A stretch of DNA of 64,000 nt from Pontibacter ummariensis (GCF_900188175.1 NZ_FZOQ01000006.1:186001-250000), one strand, 5' to 3'; positions 53,939 through 63,381 are shown, counted from the first letter of the stretch. Made by a program: numbers and translations. Notes: generated by a model not told the origin, from the sequence alone.

Positions 53939-55096
53939 ATGGCGGGAAAGATAAAAATTCTACACATTATAAAGTCACTCGGTAGAGGGGGGGCAGAAAT
54001 GCTGCTACCCGAAACGCTGAAATACCATGACCAAGAGCAATTTGAGTTTCATTACATCTATTTTCTTCCCTGGAAAGACCAGGTAGTGAAGCCTATTGAG
54101 CGTCATGGAGGTAAGGTTACCTGCTTCTCAGCTGCTAATAATATCGAGATTTCCCTAAAGGTGCCGGCCCTGGTCGATTATATCAAAAGCCACAACATCA
54201 AGCTGGTGCACTGCCACCTGGCCTGGGCGGGTATCGCGGGCAGGGTAGCTGCCAAGTTAGCCGGCGTTCCGGTTATTTATACAGAGCACAATAACTTCTC
54301 GAGCTACCATATGCTCACCAAGCTCATGAGCCGCTTAACCCTGCCTCTGGGCGACCTGACAATTGCTGTTTCAGCCGATGCAGAGCAGGCCTCGAAGGAG
54401 GTGGTGGCACCTGAGAAACTGAAACTGGTTTTAAACGGGGTCGATACCGCTTTTTTTACCCGCGGCACCACGGAAACAGATCTGCCCCAGCGCCTGGGCA
54501 TTCCGGAAGACCATGTGGTGATAAGCACTGTGGCTGTTTTCCGCAAGCAGAAAAGGCTGGATCATTTCGTCCGGGTGGCCCGTGAGATTGTGGCCGGTCA
54601 TGACAAGGTGAGCTTTGTGCTGATAGGGGATGGGCCGGAAAGAGCAGAGGTGGAGGCACAGGCGATGCAGGCCAATCTGAAGGGCAGAATCTTTTTCGAA
54701 GGGCTGCAGCACAACGTGATGCCTTATTTTGACATGACGGACATTTACCTGATGACCTCCGACTATGAAGGCCTGCCGATAGCTTTGCTGGAGGCGATGA
54801 GCATGAGTTGCGCCCCGGTGGCTACCCGTGTTGGCGGCATTCCGGAAGTCGTGGTGGATGGTGTGTCAGGCCTGCTGAGCCCTGCCGGAGATATTGCCTC
54901 GCTGCAGGCGCACATCGAGGCACTGCTACACGATAAAGAAAGAAGACAGGAGATCGCCTCCAATGCCCGTAAGCGGATTGAGGAGCACTTTAGCATGAAG
55001 AAAATGGTGCAGGAACTGGAAGAAGTCTACCATCAATTTTTAACACATGGAGCATACAGCCAAGAAACGGATAGAATATACAGTAAGAGCAGCTAG
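53939..55096 (+). CDS. Family 4 glycosyltransferase
   Basis: About 385 residues from the ATG at 53939; a TTG three codons upstream is also in frame. GT-B signatures are KILHIIKSLGRGGAEMLLPE, LVHCHLAWAGIAGRVAAKL, VISTVAVFRKQKRLDHFV, FVLIGDGPERAEVEAQAM and the E-x7-E motif in SDYEGLPIALLEAMSMSCAP. It overlaps the GNAT gene by 50 nt, an unusually long overlap that indicates coupling. Confidence 0.92.
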   Translation: MAGKIKILHIIKSLGRGGAEMLLPETLKYHDQEQFEFHYIYFLPWKDQVVKPIERHGGKVTCFSAANNIEISLKVPALVDYIKSHNIKLVHCHLAWAGIAGRVAAKLAGVPVIYTEHNNFSSYHMLTKLMSRLTLPLGDLTIAVSADAEQASKEVVAPEKLKLVLNGVDTAFFTRGTTETDLPQRLGIPEDHVVISTVAVFRKQKRLDHFVRVAREIVAGHDKVSFVLIGDGPERAEVEAQAMQANLKGRIFFEGLQHNVMPYFDMTDIYLMTSDYEGLPIALLEAMSMSCAPVATRVGGIPEVVVDGVSGLLSPAGDIASLQAHIEALLHDKERRQEIASNARKRIEEHFSMKKMVQELEEVYHQFLTHGAYSQETDRIYSKSS

Positions 55097-56045
55097 CGAA
55101 AGCGATCTACCGGCCATCATTGAGTTGTTTGAGCTGTCGTTAGGGGCCGCGCACGGCGCCCCGACAGAGAGCTTCTGGCGCTGGAAACACATTGACAACC
55201 CTTTCGGCGAATCGCCGGTGCTGCTGGCCTTTGACGAGGACAAGCTCGTAGGGCTGCGGGCCTTTATGCGCTGGCAATGGAAACACCAGGACAAGGTACT
55301 GTCTGCCTTCCGGGCAGTCGATACCGGTACTCATCCCGATTACAGGGGCAAGGGCATTTTTTCCCGGCTTACGAAGGGGCTAATAGCGGATCTGAAAGAA
55401 AGCGAACCTCCTTCTTTTATTTACAACACGCCAAACGATAAGTCAAAACCAGGTTACCTAAAAATGGGTTGGCAGGTGCTCGGGAAACCTAACCTGGTAG
55501 GAAGCGTAGCCTTTAGTTATTCAAGATTTGCAAAAGAACGCTTTTGGGCCTACCACCGCGATTTGCAAAAGCTGGACTTCAGCGGTTTGGGGAATTATCA
55601 AGTTGATCTAAAACCTGATCTGATCCATGTGAATCATTCTGCTGATTACTACAAGTGGCGCTATCAGTCTATCCCGGAGCTACCCTATGGGTCTTTCGTG
55701 TATGAGGCAAAGGGGCAGGCGGTTTTACTCTTCTTTCATTTAAAGCCCCGAAAGTACTTCTACGAGCTAAGGATATGCGATGCGCTTTGGCTGCGGGGCG
55801 AACCAAACCGGCAGCAGCTCCTCAAAGCCAGCCACAAGCTGGCGGGCCGTTTGGGTACTCCTTTTATCAGTCTGATGCTGAAAGGCCCGATCAGTCGCTG
55901 GGAAAGGATCCGCTTCAGAATGTTTTCGCTGCGCCAGCTCGCCCCGGAAGTAACCGTGCGGGAGGTGAATGATAGCGAACTGATAGCACTCGCTGGCAAC
56001 ATAAATAACTGGTCCTTCACCATGGGAGACCTGGAATTGTTTTAA
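55047..56045 (+). CDS. GNAT-family acyltransferase-like protein
   Basis: A 332-residue protein. The N-terminal half is a GNAT fold with RAASESDLPAIIELFE, the FRAVDTGTHPDYRGKGIFSRL acetyl-CoA-binding segment (with R-G-K-G) and YNTPNDKSKPGYLKMGW. The C-terminal half is an uncharacterised extension. Such proteins in polysaccharide loci may transfer acyl groups or be FemAB-like aminoacyl transferases. The start codon lies inside the preceding glycosyltransferase gene and the stop is 6 nt before the amidotransferase gene. The acceptor is unknown. Confidence 0.8.
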   Translation: MEHTAKKRIEYTVRAASESDLPAIIELFELSLGAAHGAPTESFWRWKHIDNPFGESPVLLAFDEDKLVGLRAFMRWQWKHQDKVLSAFRAVDTGTHPDYRGKGIFSRLTKGLIADLKESEPPSFIYNTPNDKSKPGYLKMGWQVLGKPNLVGSVAFSYSRFAKERFWAYHRDLQKLDFSGLGNYQVDLKPDLIHVNHSADYYKWRYQSIPELPYGSFVYEAKGQAVLLFFHLKPRKYFYELRICDALWLRGEPNRQQLLKASHKLAGRLGTPFISLMLKGPISRWERIRFRMFSLRQLAPEVTVREVNDSELIALAGNINNWSFTMGDLELF

Positions 56046-56051
56046 TTAACT

Positions 56052-57884
56052 ATGTGCGGAATATTTGGAAATGTTGGTCGTCTGAAAGAAAGCGACATGA
56101 AAATAGCGGAAGAGATGCTGTGCCACCGGGGGCCGGACGGGCAGGTGTACAAAACCTATGACCCCAACGTGCATCTCTTTCATGCCCGGCTCAGCATCGT
56201 GGACATTGCAGGCGGTACCCAGCCCATGGATACAGAGGATGCAGCCATCATTTTCAATGGCGAGATCTACAACCACCTGGACCTGCGTAAGCAGTTCAGG
56301 TTAAGGGGTAATACCCATTCCGATACTGAAACGATCCTGCTGCTGTACCAGCAAATGGGCCTGGACATGCTAGAGCACCTGGAAGGCATGTTTGCCATGG
56401 CGCTGTATGACAAACGGAAGGGCAAGCTGTTCCTTATCCGCGACCGGGCCGGTAAAAAGCCGCTGTACTTCTCTAAAACAGACGAAAGCATTTACTTCGG
56501 CAGCGAACAGAACGTGCTGCAGCAAGTGCTGCGGCCCTCTGTCAGGTTATCGGCTATTGCTACTTATTTACATAGCGGCATGGTGTATGGGAAAGACACG
56601 CCTTTTGAAGGAGTATACGAGTTGCGCCCCGGCCACTTACTTGAAATAGACGTGCGCAGCGGCGCTATGTCGGAGCAAAGGCAGTGGTGGTCTATTGTCC
56701 CTTTTTATGAGAAAACCTTAGACATCAGCGAAGAAGAGGCCTTGGCCGAGCTGGACAAAAGGTTAAAGCTGGCGGTGCGGCAGCGCATCGAAAGCAGCGA
56801 CTTGGAAGTAGGTTGCTTCCTGAGCGGGGGTATCGACAGTGGCATTGTCACCGCCATGGCTACAGAGGTGAAACCGGAACTACGCACTTTCACCGTAAAG
56901 TTCAGCGACAAGTACGACGAGTCACCCATCGCCAGAAAAGTGGCGAACCATTTAGGTACCAGGCACCAGGAGCTGAGCGTGTCTTACGACAATCTTTTGC
57001 AGGACTTCGAAAAAATTGTGAACGCCTACGGAGAGCCCTTTGTGGATGACTCCCAGATACCTTCTTACTACGTGGCCAAAGAGGCCAGGAAACACCTGAC
57101 CGTGATTGTGAATGGAGATGGCGGAGACGAGCTTTTGGGCGGCTACAGGCGCTATGTGCCTTATGCAAACGCCCTGCTGCGCAGCAAAGGAGTAAAGGCT
57201 TTATCGAAGGTAGTGGCCCCCATGCTTCCGTCTCCGAAAGATAAAATGAGCCTCTATAATTATGGCTACCGCCTGGCGAAGCTCAACAGCCTGGACAGTT
57301 ACGAGCAGTACCTGAGCGCCAGTTCTGACCTCCTGCTGGATACCTCCCTCTTTAAAGTGAAGCCTGACACGGCCTTGGAGAAAACGATCAATGGCATCTA
57401 TAGGAAAGACATCTCTGACCTGCGCAAGATCATGCTGTCCGACTTCCAGACCATTCTGCCGTATATCCTGCTAAAGAAGATCGATATCAGCTCCATGCAG
57501 AGTTCACTGGAAGGAAGGTCACCTTTCCTGTCCAAGGATATATTGGAGTTTGCTCCCTCCTTACCGGACAAATTGAAAGTGAAGGGGAGAACAACAAAAT
57601 ATCTGCTCCGCAAGCTTGCCGCCAGGTACCTGCCGGCTGGCAACGAGAAACTCCCAAAACGGGGGTTTGAGGTGCCGATCATCGGAATGGTAGACCAGAC
57701 CTTGCAACCTATACTCAAGGATTACCTGTATAGTAGCAACTGCCTCTACAAAGATGTGCTGGACACCTCCTTTGTAGAAGATCTGATGAACGATAAGGTG
57801 GCCATGTCGAAAGACAAGCGGGCTAAGGTTTTGTTTGGCCTGCTGACCATGGAAATATGGTATCGGAACCAGCGAGGTACGTAG
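56052..57884 (+). CDS. asnB: AsnB-type glutamine amidotransferase
   Basis: A 610-residue protein. The N-terminal class II glutaminase domain begins MCGIFGNVGRL, with nucleophile C2, and contains LCHRGPDGQ, HARLSIVD and FNGEIYNHLDLRK. The synthetase domain has the ATP-binding SGGIDSG P-loop (CFLSGGIDSGIVTAMA), FTVKFSDKYDES and NGDGGDELLGGYRRY. Family members in sugar loci, such as WbpS of Pseudomonas O6, amidate uronic acids and do not make free asparagine. Together with the dehydrogenase at 22970, formation of a HexNAc-uronamide is likely. Confidence 0.9.
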   Translation: MCGIFGNVGRLKESDMKIAEEMLCHRGPDGQVYKTYDPNVHLFHARLSIVDIAGGTQPMDTEDAAIIFNGEIYNHLDLRKQFRLRGNTHSDTETILLLYQQMGLDMLEHLEGMFAMALYDKRKGKLFLIRDRAGKKPLYFSKTDESIYFGSEQNVLQQVLRPSVRLSAIATYLHSGMVYGKDTPFEGVYELRPGHLLEIDVRSGAMSEQRQWWSIVPFYEKTLDISEEEALAELDKRLKLAVRQRIESSDLEVGCFLSGGIDSGIVTAMATEVKPELRTFTVKFSDKYDESPIARKVANHLGTRHQELSVSYDNLLQDFEKIVNAYGEPFVDDSQIPSYYVAKEARKHLTVIVNGDGGDELLGGYRRYVPYANALLRSKGVKALSKVVAPMLPSPKDKMSLYNYGYRLAKLNSLDSYEQYLSASSDLLLDTSLFKVKPDTALEKTINGIYRKDISDLRKIMLSDFQTILPYILLKKIDISSMQSSLEGRSPFLSKDILEFAPSLPDKLKVKGRTTKYLLRKLAARYLPAGNEKLPKRGFEVPIIGMVDQTLQPILKDYLYSSNCLYKDVLDTSFVEDLMNDKVAMSKDKRAKVLFGLLTMEIWYRNQRGT

Positions 57885-57990
57885 GAGCAGAGGCACAGGT
57901 GAAGGACGAAGGCCGTTTAGCTATGGCACGCTGCCTTGCAAAGAATTATAAACAGAACAGCAGAGTACATTAAGAAAAGACGCTTAAGAG

Positions 57991-59208
57991 ATGATGGGGG
58001 CATTAATTCTGATAGTAATATTATATGGCATAAACCAGCCTATTCTAAGTTACCTGAAAAAGAAGTTCCCCTTCCTGTCTGTTAACCTCTTAAACGGTTT
58101 ATACGCTTACCACACTTTGTTCTGGCTTATCTATTACGTCTACCAGCTTTCCCATCCCTCCGACTCAAAGGCTTACTACGAAAACGCCTCTACCCGGTAC
58201 GACTCCTGGTTCGCTGCCTTTGGGTCCGATACAAAGTTTATAGAGTTTGTTGGTTATCCCTTTGCCAAAAGTCTGGGTTTCTCTTATGAAACGATGTTGG
58301 CCTTGTTCTCCTGGTTTGGTTACCTGGGCTTTGTCTTTTTTTATATTTTCTTCAAAGAGAATGTAAAGACAAAAGTGAAAGTGCTAAAGCTCGAATTCAT
58401 TACCCTGCTGCTTTTTCTGCCAAATATGCATTTCTGGACCGTTGCCTTTAGCAAGGGATCTCTCATTTTCCTGGGCATAGGTTTGTTTGCTTATGCCATG
58501 AAGTTCCCGCAAAAAAGGATTCTCGCTTTGCTGCTGGGTTCTTTTATCGTCTTTCAGATTAGACCACACGTATTTCTCTTTTTAGGAGCAGGCGCTGTGG
58601 TAGGGTATTTTACCGGTAAAGAGCAGGTGCCTTTTTACCAGAAGCTGCTGGTCTACGTTTCTTTTATCGGCGCCCTGATCATCTTTTCCGATCAGATACT
58701 GGCCATGGCTAACATTAATTTAAACGAGGGCATTGTGGAGGGCTTTGAAGAATTTGCTACAGAGCGGGCGGCGAACCTGTCTGATTCCGGATCCGGTGTT
58801 AACATAAACGCATATCCCCTGCCACTCAAGCTGTTCACTTTCTGGTTTCGCCCCTTGTTCTTTGATGCCCCGGGAGCTTTAGGCCTCTTTGTTTCTCTGG
58901 AGAACCTGCTGTATCTCTATTTAACGAGCAAGCTTTTCGATAAGGGCTTTATTAAGTACCTGACAAATTCCTCTTCTCTGGTAAAGATGAGCCTTACGAT
59001 TTTCCTGACCTCCTCCCTGGCACTTTCCTTCGTTATGTCGAACCTGGGGATAGCCATGAGGCAAAAGAGTATGGTGATGTATTTCCTGTTCTTTGTAGTG
59101 CTCTCCTACCTTGACTATAAGCGAAGGATAAAGTACAAGCGCTTCCTAAAGCAAAAGAAATTGATGGAGGCAGCGGCAATTGAAAACGCAACAACAGTAC
59201 ATGCATAG
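57991..59208 (+). CDS. EpsG/Wzy-like polysaccharide polymerase
   Basis: A 405-residue integral membrane protein with roughly ten hydrophobic helices. It begins MMGALILIVILYGINQPILS, has a large loop (HPSDSKAYYENASTRYDSWF) between early helices, then IGLFAYAMKFPQKRILALLL and FRPLFFDAPGALGLFVSLEN, and ends in a basic cytoplasmic tail (KRRIKYKRFLKQKK). The early-loop layout and the RP motif (IRPHVFLFLGAGA) are those of EpsG/Wzy-type polymerases, which join repeat units on the periplasmic face. It is the only polymerase candidate in the window. It overlaps the next gene by 8 nt. Confidence 0.78.
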   Translation: MMGALILIVILYGINQPILSYLKKKFPFLSVNLLNGLYAYHTLFWLIYYVYQLSHPSDSKAYYENASTRYDSWFAAFGSDTKFIEFVGYPFAKSLGFSYETMLALFSWFGYLGFVFFYIFFKENVKTKVKVLKLEFITLLLFLPNMHFWTVAFSKGSLIFLGIGLFAYAMKFPQKRILALLLGSFIVFQIRPHVFLFLGAGAVVGYFTGKEQVPFYQKLLVYVSFIGALIIFSDQILAMANINLNEGIVEGFEEFATERAANLSDSGSGVNINAYPLPLKLFTFWFRPLFFDAPGALGLFVSLENLLYLYLTSKLFDKGFIKYLTNSSSLVKMSLTIFLTSSLALSFVMSNLGIAMRQKSMVMYFLFFVVLSYLDYKRRIKYKRFLKQKKLMEAAAIENATTVHA

Positions 59209-60190
59209 CGATCTACCAGTATTTACTATTTCATTAGACTTCGAATTGTATTGGGGTATTTTCGACAGGGTGCCCCTGGAGGAAAAGGGGCGTTACTTTG
59301 AAAATACGCGCCAGGTAATTCCGGAAATGCTGGCACATTTCGAAAGGGAGGAAATACGCGTTACCTGGGCTACCGTGGGGATGCTCTTTGCGAACGATTG
59401 GGACGACTGGACCTCCTTTAAGCCGAAAGTCCTGCCTGATTATGAAAACCAGGCTTTATCTTCTTATAGGCTGCAAAACTGGTACGCCGGAAAGCCTGAG
59501 CTGGCACCGTACCTTTTTGCGCCGGCCCTTGTAGACCAGATAAAAAACACGCCGTACCAGGAGATGGCCACCCATACCTATTCGCACTATTATTGTCGGG
59601 AAGCTGGCCAGACCGTAGACCAGTTCAGAAGCGACCTGCAGGCGGCTAAAAGTATAGCCGCCAGAAAAGGAGCCATGCTGCACTCCATGGTGTTCCCTCG
59701 GAATCAACTGAATGAGGACTACCTGAAAGTTTGTTTTGAGGAGGGTATCAAAACGGTTCGTTCAAATCCGGTGGATTGGTTCTGGGATATGAATGTGAAG
59801 GAGCGGTTGCTGAAGAGACTGTTCCGCTCTGCGGATGCCTATGTGCCGGTTGGGGCAAAAACGTCCTACAAGCTGTCTTCGCTGCAGCTGAAAGAAGGCT
59901 TGCCACTGGCCATTCCGGCCAGCCGCTTGCTGAGGCCGATACACCCGAAGTACAATTTTTTAAACCGTCTGCGCTTAAAACGGGTACTACGGGAGATGAC
60001 GGCAGCGGCAAAAGCCAGGGAGTGTTACCACCTGTGGTGGCATCCGCATAACTTCGGCGACAGCCCCAGGCAAAGTCTGCAGGACCTGGTATTGATCCTG
60101 AACCATTTTATGAAGTTAAAAGAAACGTATGGGATGGTGAGCATGAGCATGCTGGACGTATACCACCATATCCAAAAAGGTAAAGCATAA
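59201..60190 (+). CDS. Polysaccharide deacetylase-like protein (2 of 2)
   Basis: About 329 residues from the ATG at 59201; an in-frame TTG at 59180 is less likely. Divergent NodB-like motifs are present: FTISLDFELYWGIFD (Asp of motif 1 in S-L-D-F-E), ATHTYSHYYCREAG (H-x3-H metal site) and MVFPRNQLNEDYL, with a late HLWWHPHNFGDSP. This branch is frequent in sugar loci of Bacteroidota and proteobacteria. No signal peptide. Adjacent on both sides to polymerase and glycosyltransferase genes, overlapping each. Confidence 0.82.
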   Translation: MHSDLPVFTISLDFELYWGIFDRVPLEEKGRYFENTRQVIPEMLAHFEREEIRVTWATVGMLFANDWDDWTSFKPKVLPDYENQALSSYRLQNWYAGKPELAPYLFAPALVDQIKNTPYQEMATHTYSHYYCREAGQTVDQFRSDLQAAKSIAARKGAMLHSMVFPRNQLNEDYLKVCFEEGIKTVRSNPVDWFWDMNVKERLLKRLFRSADAYVPVGAKTSYKLSSLQLKEGLPLAIPASRLLRPIHPKYNFLNRLRLKRVLREMTAAAKARECYHLWWHPHNFGDSPRQSLQDLVLILNHFMKLKETYGMVSMSMLDVYHHIQKGKA

Positions 60191-61386
60191 TGGCAGTCTT
60201 ATTTCGTGTTACAACAGTACCTATTTCTCTAAAGAACCTGATCGTGGGGCAACTCCCATATATGAAGGAGCATGGCTTTAAGCCGATCATGCTCTCGGCA
60301 GACGGCCCGGAAAGAGAGGTGGCCATGAAAGAGCAGGACTGTCCACATATTATTTTGGGCCTGACCCGTAAAATAACACCGCTCCAGGACCTGAAAGCCC
60401 TGTGGCACTTTTATAAACTTTGCAGGCGGTACAGGCCGGCTATTATACATTCGCACACGCCCAAGGCTGGTATTATTGCTATGTTGGGGGGGAAGCTGGC
60501 GGGTGTCCCTATCCGCTTGCACACCGTAGCAGGCTTATACCTGCTGGAGACAAGCGGACTCAGGCGCTACATATTAGAAATGGTGGAGAAACTAACCTAT
60601 GCCTGTGCCACCAAGGTGTACCCGAACTCCAGTAATTTAGCGGAGATCATCTCAGACAGCCTTTACCATAATCCGGAAAAGCTGAAAGTGATTGGAAACG
60701 GGAGCAGCAACGGCATCAACACAGCTTTCTTTAGCAGAAGTACGCTTAGTGCCGAAAAACAGCAGCAGCTAAAAGAAAGCCTTCGCGTCCGCGAAAACGA
60801 TTTCCTTTTTGTTTTCGTTGGCCGTATTGTAAAAGACAAGGGCATACAGGAACTGATCGCCGCCTTTACAAAACTAAACCTGCAACACCCCAACTGTAAG
60901 CTGCTATTGGTGGGGCCACTAGAGCAGGACTTAGACCCTGTTCCGGAAGAAACACTGGAGCAGATAGAAAAGAACCCGGGCATTATATCTGTCGGTTACC
61001 AGTCTGATGTGCGGCCTTACCTGGCACTGAGCCATGCGCTGGCTTTCCCGTCTTACCGGGAGGGCTTCCCGAACGTACCAATGCAGGCAGGCTGTTTCGA
61101 CCTGCCTTGTATTGTGACGGATATTAATGGTTGCAACGAAATCATCGAGGAGGGGGAGAACGGCCTGATCATTCCGCCGAAGGCAACCGATGAACTCTAC
61201 GAGGCGATGGAGAAATTACTAGTGGACCAGGCGCTTTACGCGCGGCTAAGCGGCAAGGCACGTCGCATGATCGTGGAGCGCTATGAACAAACCCACTTAT
61301 GGAAGCTCCTGCTAAAGGAGTACCAGGAACACTTAAAAAAATATGAAACTGTACCCACGCTACATCAAACGGCTCCTCGATTTTAG
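60190..61386 (+). CDS. Family 4 glycosyltransferase
   Basis: A 398-residue GT-B protein: LIVGQLPYMKEHGFKPIMLS, HSHTPKAGIIAMLGGKLAGV, LFVFVGRIVKDKGIQELIAA, LLLVGPLEQDLDPV and FPSYREGFPNVPMQAGCFDLP followed by DINGCNEII. The second Glu of the usual E-x7-E donor motif is Gln (E-G-F-P-N-V-P-M-Q), a substitution that I believe is common in this sub-branch and so probably not inactivating. It overlaps the sugar transferase gene by 44 nt, which suggests it acts directly after the initiating enzyme. Confidence 0.9.
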   Translation: MAVLFRVTTVPISLKNLIVGQLPYMKEHGFKPIMLSADGPEREVAMKEQDCPHIILGLTRKITPLQDLKALWHFYKLCRRYRPAIIHSHTPKAGIIAMLGGKLAGVPIRLHTVAGLYLLETSGLRRYILEMVEKLTYACATKVYPNSSNLAEIISDSLYHNPEKLKVIGNGSSNGINTAFFSRSTLSAEKQQQLKESLRVRENDFLFVFVGRIVKDKGIQELIAAFTKLNLQHPNCKLLLVGPLEQDLDPVPEETLEQIEKNPGIISVGYQSDVRPYLALSHALAFPSYREGFPNVPMQAGCFDLPCIVTDINGCNEIIEEGENGLIIPPKATDELYEAMEKLLVDQALYARLSGKARRMIVERYEQTHLWKLLLKEYQEHLKKYETVPTLHQTAPRF

Positions 61387-61972
61387 CATCAGCTTGGTTG
61401 CGCTGCTTGTCTTGCTGCCCGTTTTCCTGCTCGTTACCTTGTTACTGTTCGTGGCAAACCGGGGTGATGTCTTCTTTTTACAGCCCCGACCCGGAAAGGG
61501 GGGGAAGGTCTTTCGTGTCATTAAGTTTAAGACGATGAACGATCTGAAGGACAAGCAAGGCAAGTTGTTGCCAGACGAGCAAAGGCTAACGCCCGTAGGG
61601 AAATTTGTCCGGAAGACCTCGCTGGATGAGATACCGCAGCTGCTAAATGTACTGAAAGGAGAGATGAGCCTGATTGGTCCCAGGCCGCTGCTCGTTGAGT
61701 ACCTTCCCTTGTATACCGAAAGGCAACATAAACGGCATGAGGTGCGGCCTGGTATCACAGGCTTAGCGGCGGTGAAAGGGCGAAACGCACTTACCTGGGA
61801 TGAGAAGTTTGAGTACGATGCCAGGTATGTCGAGAACCTTTCCTTTGCCCTGGATCTGAAAATCCTGCTTTTAACAGTGGAGAAGGTGCTGAAATCGGAG
61901 GGGGTAACAGCACAGGGGCATGCCACGATGCCATCTTTTATTGACCATGTTCGCCAAAAAAATCAGAACTGA
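61343..61972 (+). CDS. Undecaprenyl-phosphate sugar-1-phosphate transferase (PglC-like)
   Basis: A 209-residue short form of the polyprenyl-phosphate hexose-1-phosphate transferase family. It has a single re-entrant hydrophobic helix (LLDFSISLVALLVLLPVFLL), FRVIKFKTMNDLKD, the catalytic SLDEIPQLLNVLKGEMSLIG and GPRPLLVEYLPLYTERQ. It starts assembly of the repeat unit by moving a sugar-1-phosphate onto the lipid carrier. Being the short form, it lacks the extra N-terminal helices of WbaP-type enzymes. It is the only initiating enzyme in the window and lies at the distal end of the locus. Confidence 0.93.
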   Translation: MKLYPRYIKRLLDFSISLVALLVLLPVFLLVTLLLFVANRGDVFFLQPRPGKGGKVFRVIKFKTMNDLKDKQGKLLPDEQRLTPVGKFVRKTSLDEIPQLLNVLKGEMSLIGPRPLLVEYLPLYTERQHKRHEVRPGITGLAAVKGRNALTWDEKFEYDARYVENLSFALDLKILLLTVEKVLKSEGVTAQGHATMPSFIDHVRQKNQN

Positions 61973-61979
61973 CGCTTAT

Positions 61980-63014
61980 ATGAAAAGAATACTTGTTACA
62001 GGTGCCGGTGCCTTGCTGGGGCAGGGCATACTCCGTAGCCTAAAAGTCTCTAAAAACGCATATTACATCATCACGGCCGACCCGGATTACAGAGCCCAGG
62101 GCCATAGCCTGGGGCATAAGGCTTACCTTATCCCAATGGCGACCGATCCCGGCTATTTACCTGCTGTGGAAGATATCCTTCAGAAAGAGAAAGTAGATGC
62201 AGTACTGGTTGGCACAGATGTAGAGCTGCCAGTTTACGCTGAAAACAAGCAACGTCTGGAAGAGCAGTACCATGTAAAGGTTGTTGTGTCCAGCCCTGAG
62301 GTAATCCGGATCGCCAATGACAAGTGGCTGACAGCAGAGTTTTTGAAAGCGCATGGTTTCCCCTATCCTGTGTCGGCCCTGACAACAGATAAAGAAGCCC
62401 TCCGAGAACTGCGCCAGAAAAGCTCCTTTCCTTATATCGCCAAACCAGTGGATGGCGCCCGCTCGAAGGGATTAAAAGTTATCGAAAATGAGCAGGACCT
62501 GGAGGAAGTGTGTTCTTATCCGAACAATCTTGTAGTGCAGGAAATGATAGGGGAAGAAGAGGGAGAGTACACGGCCGGCTGCATAGTGGTGGATGGAAAA
62601 TGCCGGGCTATTGTCTCCTTAAAACGGGACCTGCGCGATGGGAACACTTACAGGGCTTACCGGGAAGGCGAGAATCCTTATGATGCCATTATATGTCGCA
62701 TCGCAGAGCGCCTGGGGGTAGAAGGGCCGGCAAATTTCCAATACAGGATAAAAGATGGGAAACCGGTCGTGTTTGAGATAAATGGTCGCTTTAGCGGTAC
62801 CACACCCCTCCGGTATATGTTTGGTTTCAATGAGGTAGAGGCCTTGCTGAACCATCTCTTTGGCATAGAGGAGATGACACAGCCCAAGCTTCGGGACGGG
62901 GCGGTGTTCAGAACCTGGTCCGACATTTTTGTGGAGCCCTCGCAATTAAATGCACTAAAAGAAAACAAGGTGCTGGAAGGGTATCAAAGTCAGTACTTCC
63001 CATTTTCAGTCTAA
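61980..63014 (+). CDS. ATP-grasp family enzyme (carbamoyl-phosphate-synthase-like)
   Basis: About 344 residues from the ATG at 61980, 7 nt after the sugar transferase stop. It starts with a Rossmann-like MKRILVTGAGALLGQGILRSL, then the ATP-grasp core: PYIAKPVDGARSKGLKVI, VVQEMIGEEEGEYTAG and VFEINGRFSGTTPLRY with the metal-binding E-x-N. Such enzymes join a carboxylate to an amine using ATP. In this position it may amidate the glycan's uronic acid, for example with an amino acid. The substrate cannot be read from sequence. Confidence 0.85.
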   Translation: MKRILVTGAGALLGQGILRSLKVSKNAYYIITADPDYRAQGHSLGHKAYLIPMATDPGYLPAVEDILQKEKVDAVLVGTDVELPVYAENKQRLEEQYHVKVVVSSPEVIRIANDKWLTAEFLKAHGFPYPVSALTTDKEALRELRQKSSFPYIAKPVDGARSKGLKVIENEQDLEEVCSYPNNLVVQEMIGEEEGEYTAGCIVVDGKCRAIVSLKRDLRDGNTYRAYREGENPYDAIICRIAERLGVEGPANFQYRIKDGKPVVFEINGRFSGTTPLRYMFGFNEVEALLNHLFGIEEMTQPKLRDGAVFRTWSDIFVEPSQLNALKENKVLEGYQSQYFPFSV

Positions 63015-63381
63015 TACTTTCGATTGTTTCTCTAAGTAGTGGCAGCCCGACCCCTAGCCCCTCCAGGGAGGGGAACAGGCCTGTACTTTATGCGCAGCAA
63101 GCTTTACCGGCACAGGTTCGGAAAACTGCGTCGGTAAAAGGAAGGTCCTTCTTCCGTTTTGTAAGTACCTGGTTTAGCAGGACCCCGGGCTATTGCTGGG
63201 AGTTAACAAAATGCTTTCAGGATGAGAGAAACACGAAACCTTGCCGTATGGTTTTGCCGCTAATTTCGTATTATGTTTTCCCTATAAGTGGTGTGCGGAA
63301 AGGGTAGGGTGCCTGAAGCTAAACAGCCAGGTTTGGCACCGTCAAGTTTAGAAGTCACTAAAAGAACAGACGCACATTTGT
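63015..63381. other. 367-nt intergenic region with a palindromic repeat
   Basis: Contains the second copy of the palindromic element at 63050-63074 and otherwise no gene that I can support; a short frame at 63288-63530 runs across the start of the next real gene in another phase. Confidence 0.45.
63050..63074. repeat. Intergenic palindromic repeat, copy 2
   Basis: acccctag is followed by cccctcc (63058-63064), a 2-nt loop and ggagggg (63067-63073). It matches the minus-strand reading of the element at 24367-24399 (ccacccctaac plus a cccttcc-like stem). Confidence 0.6.
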
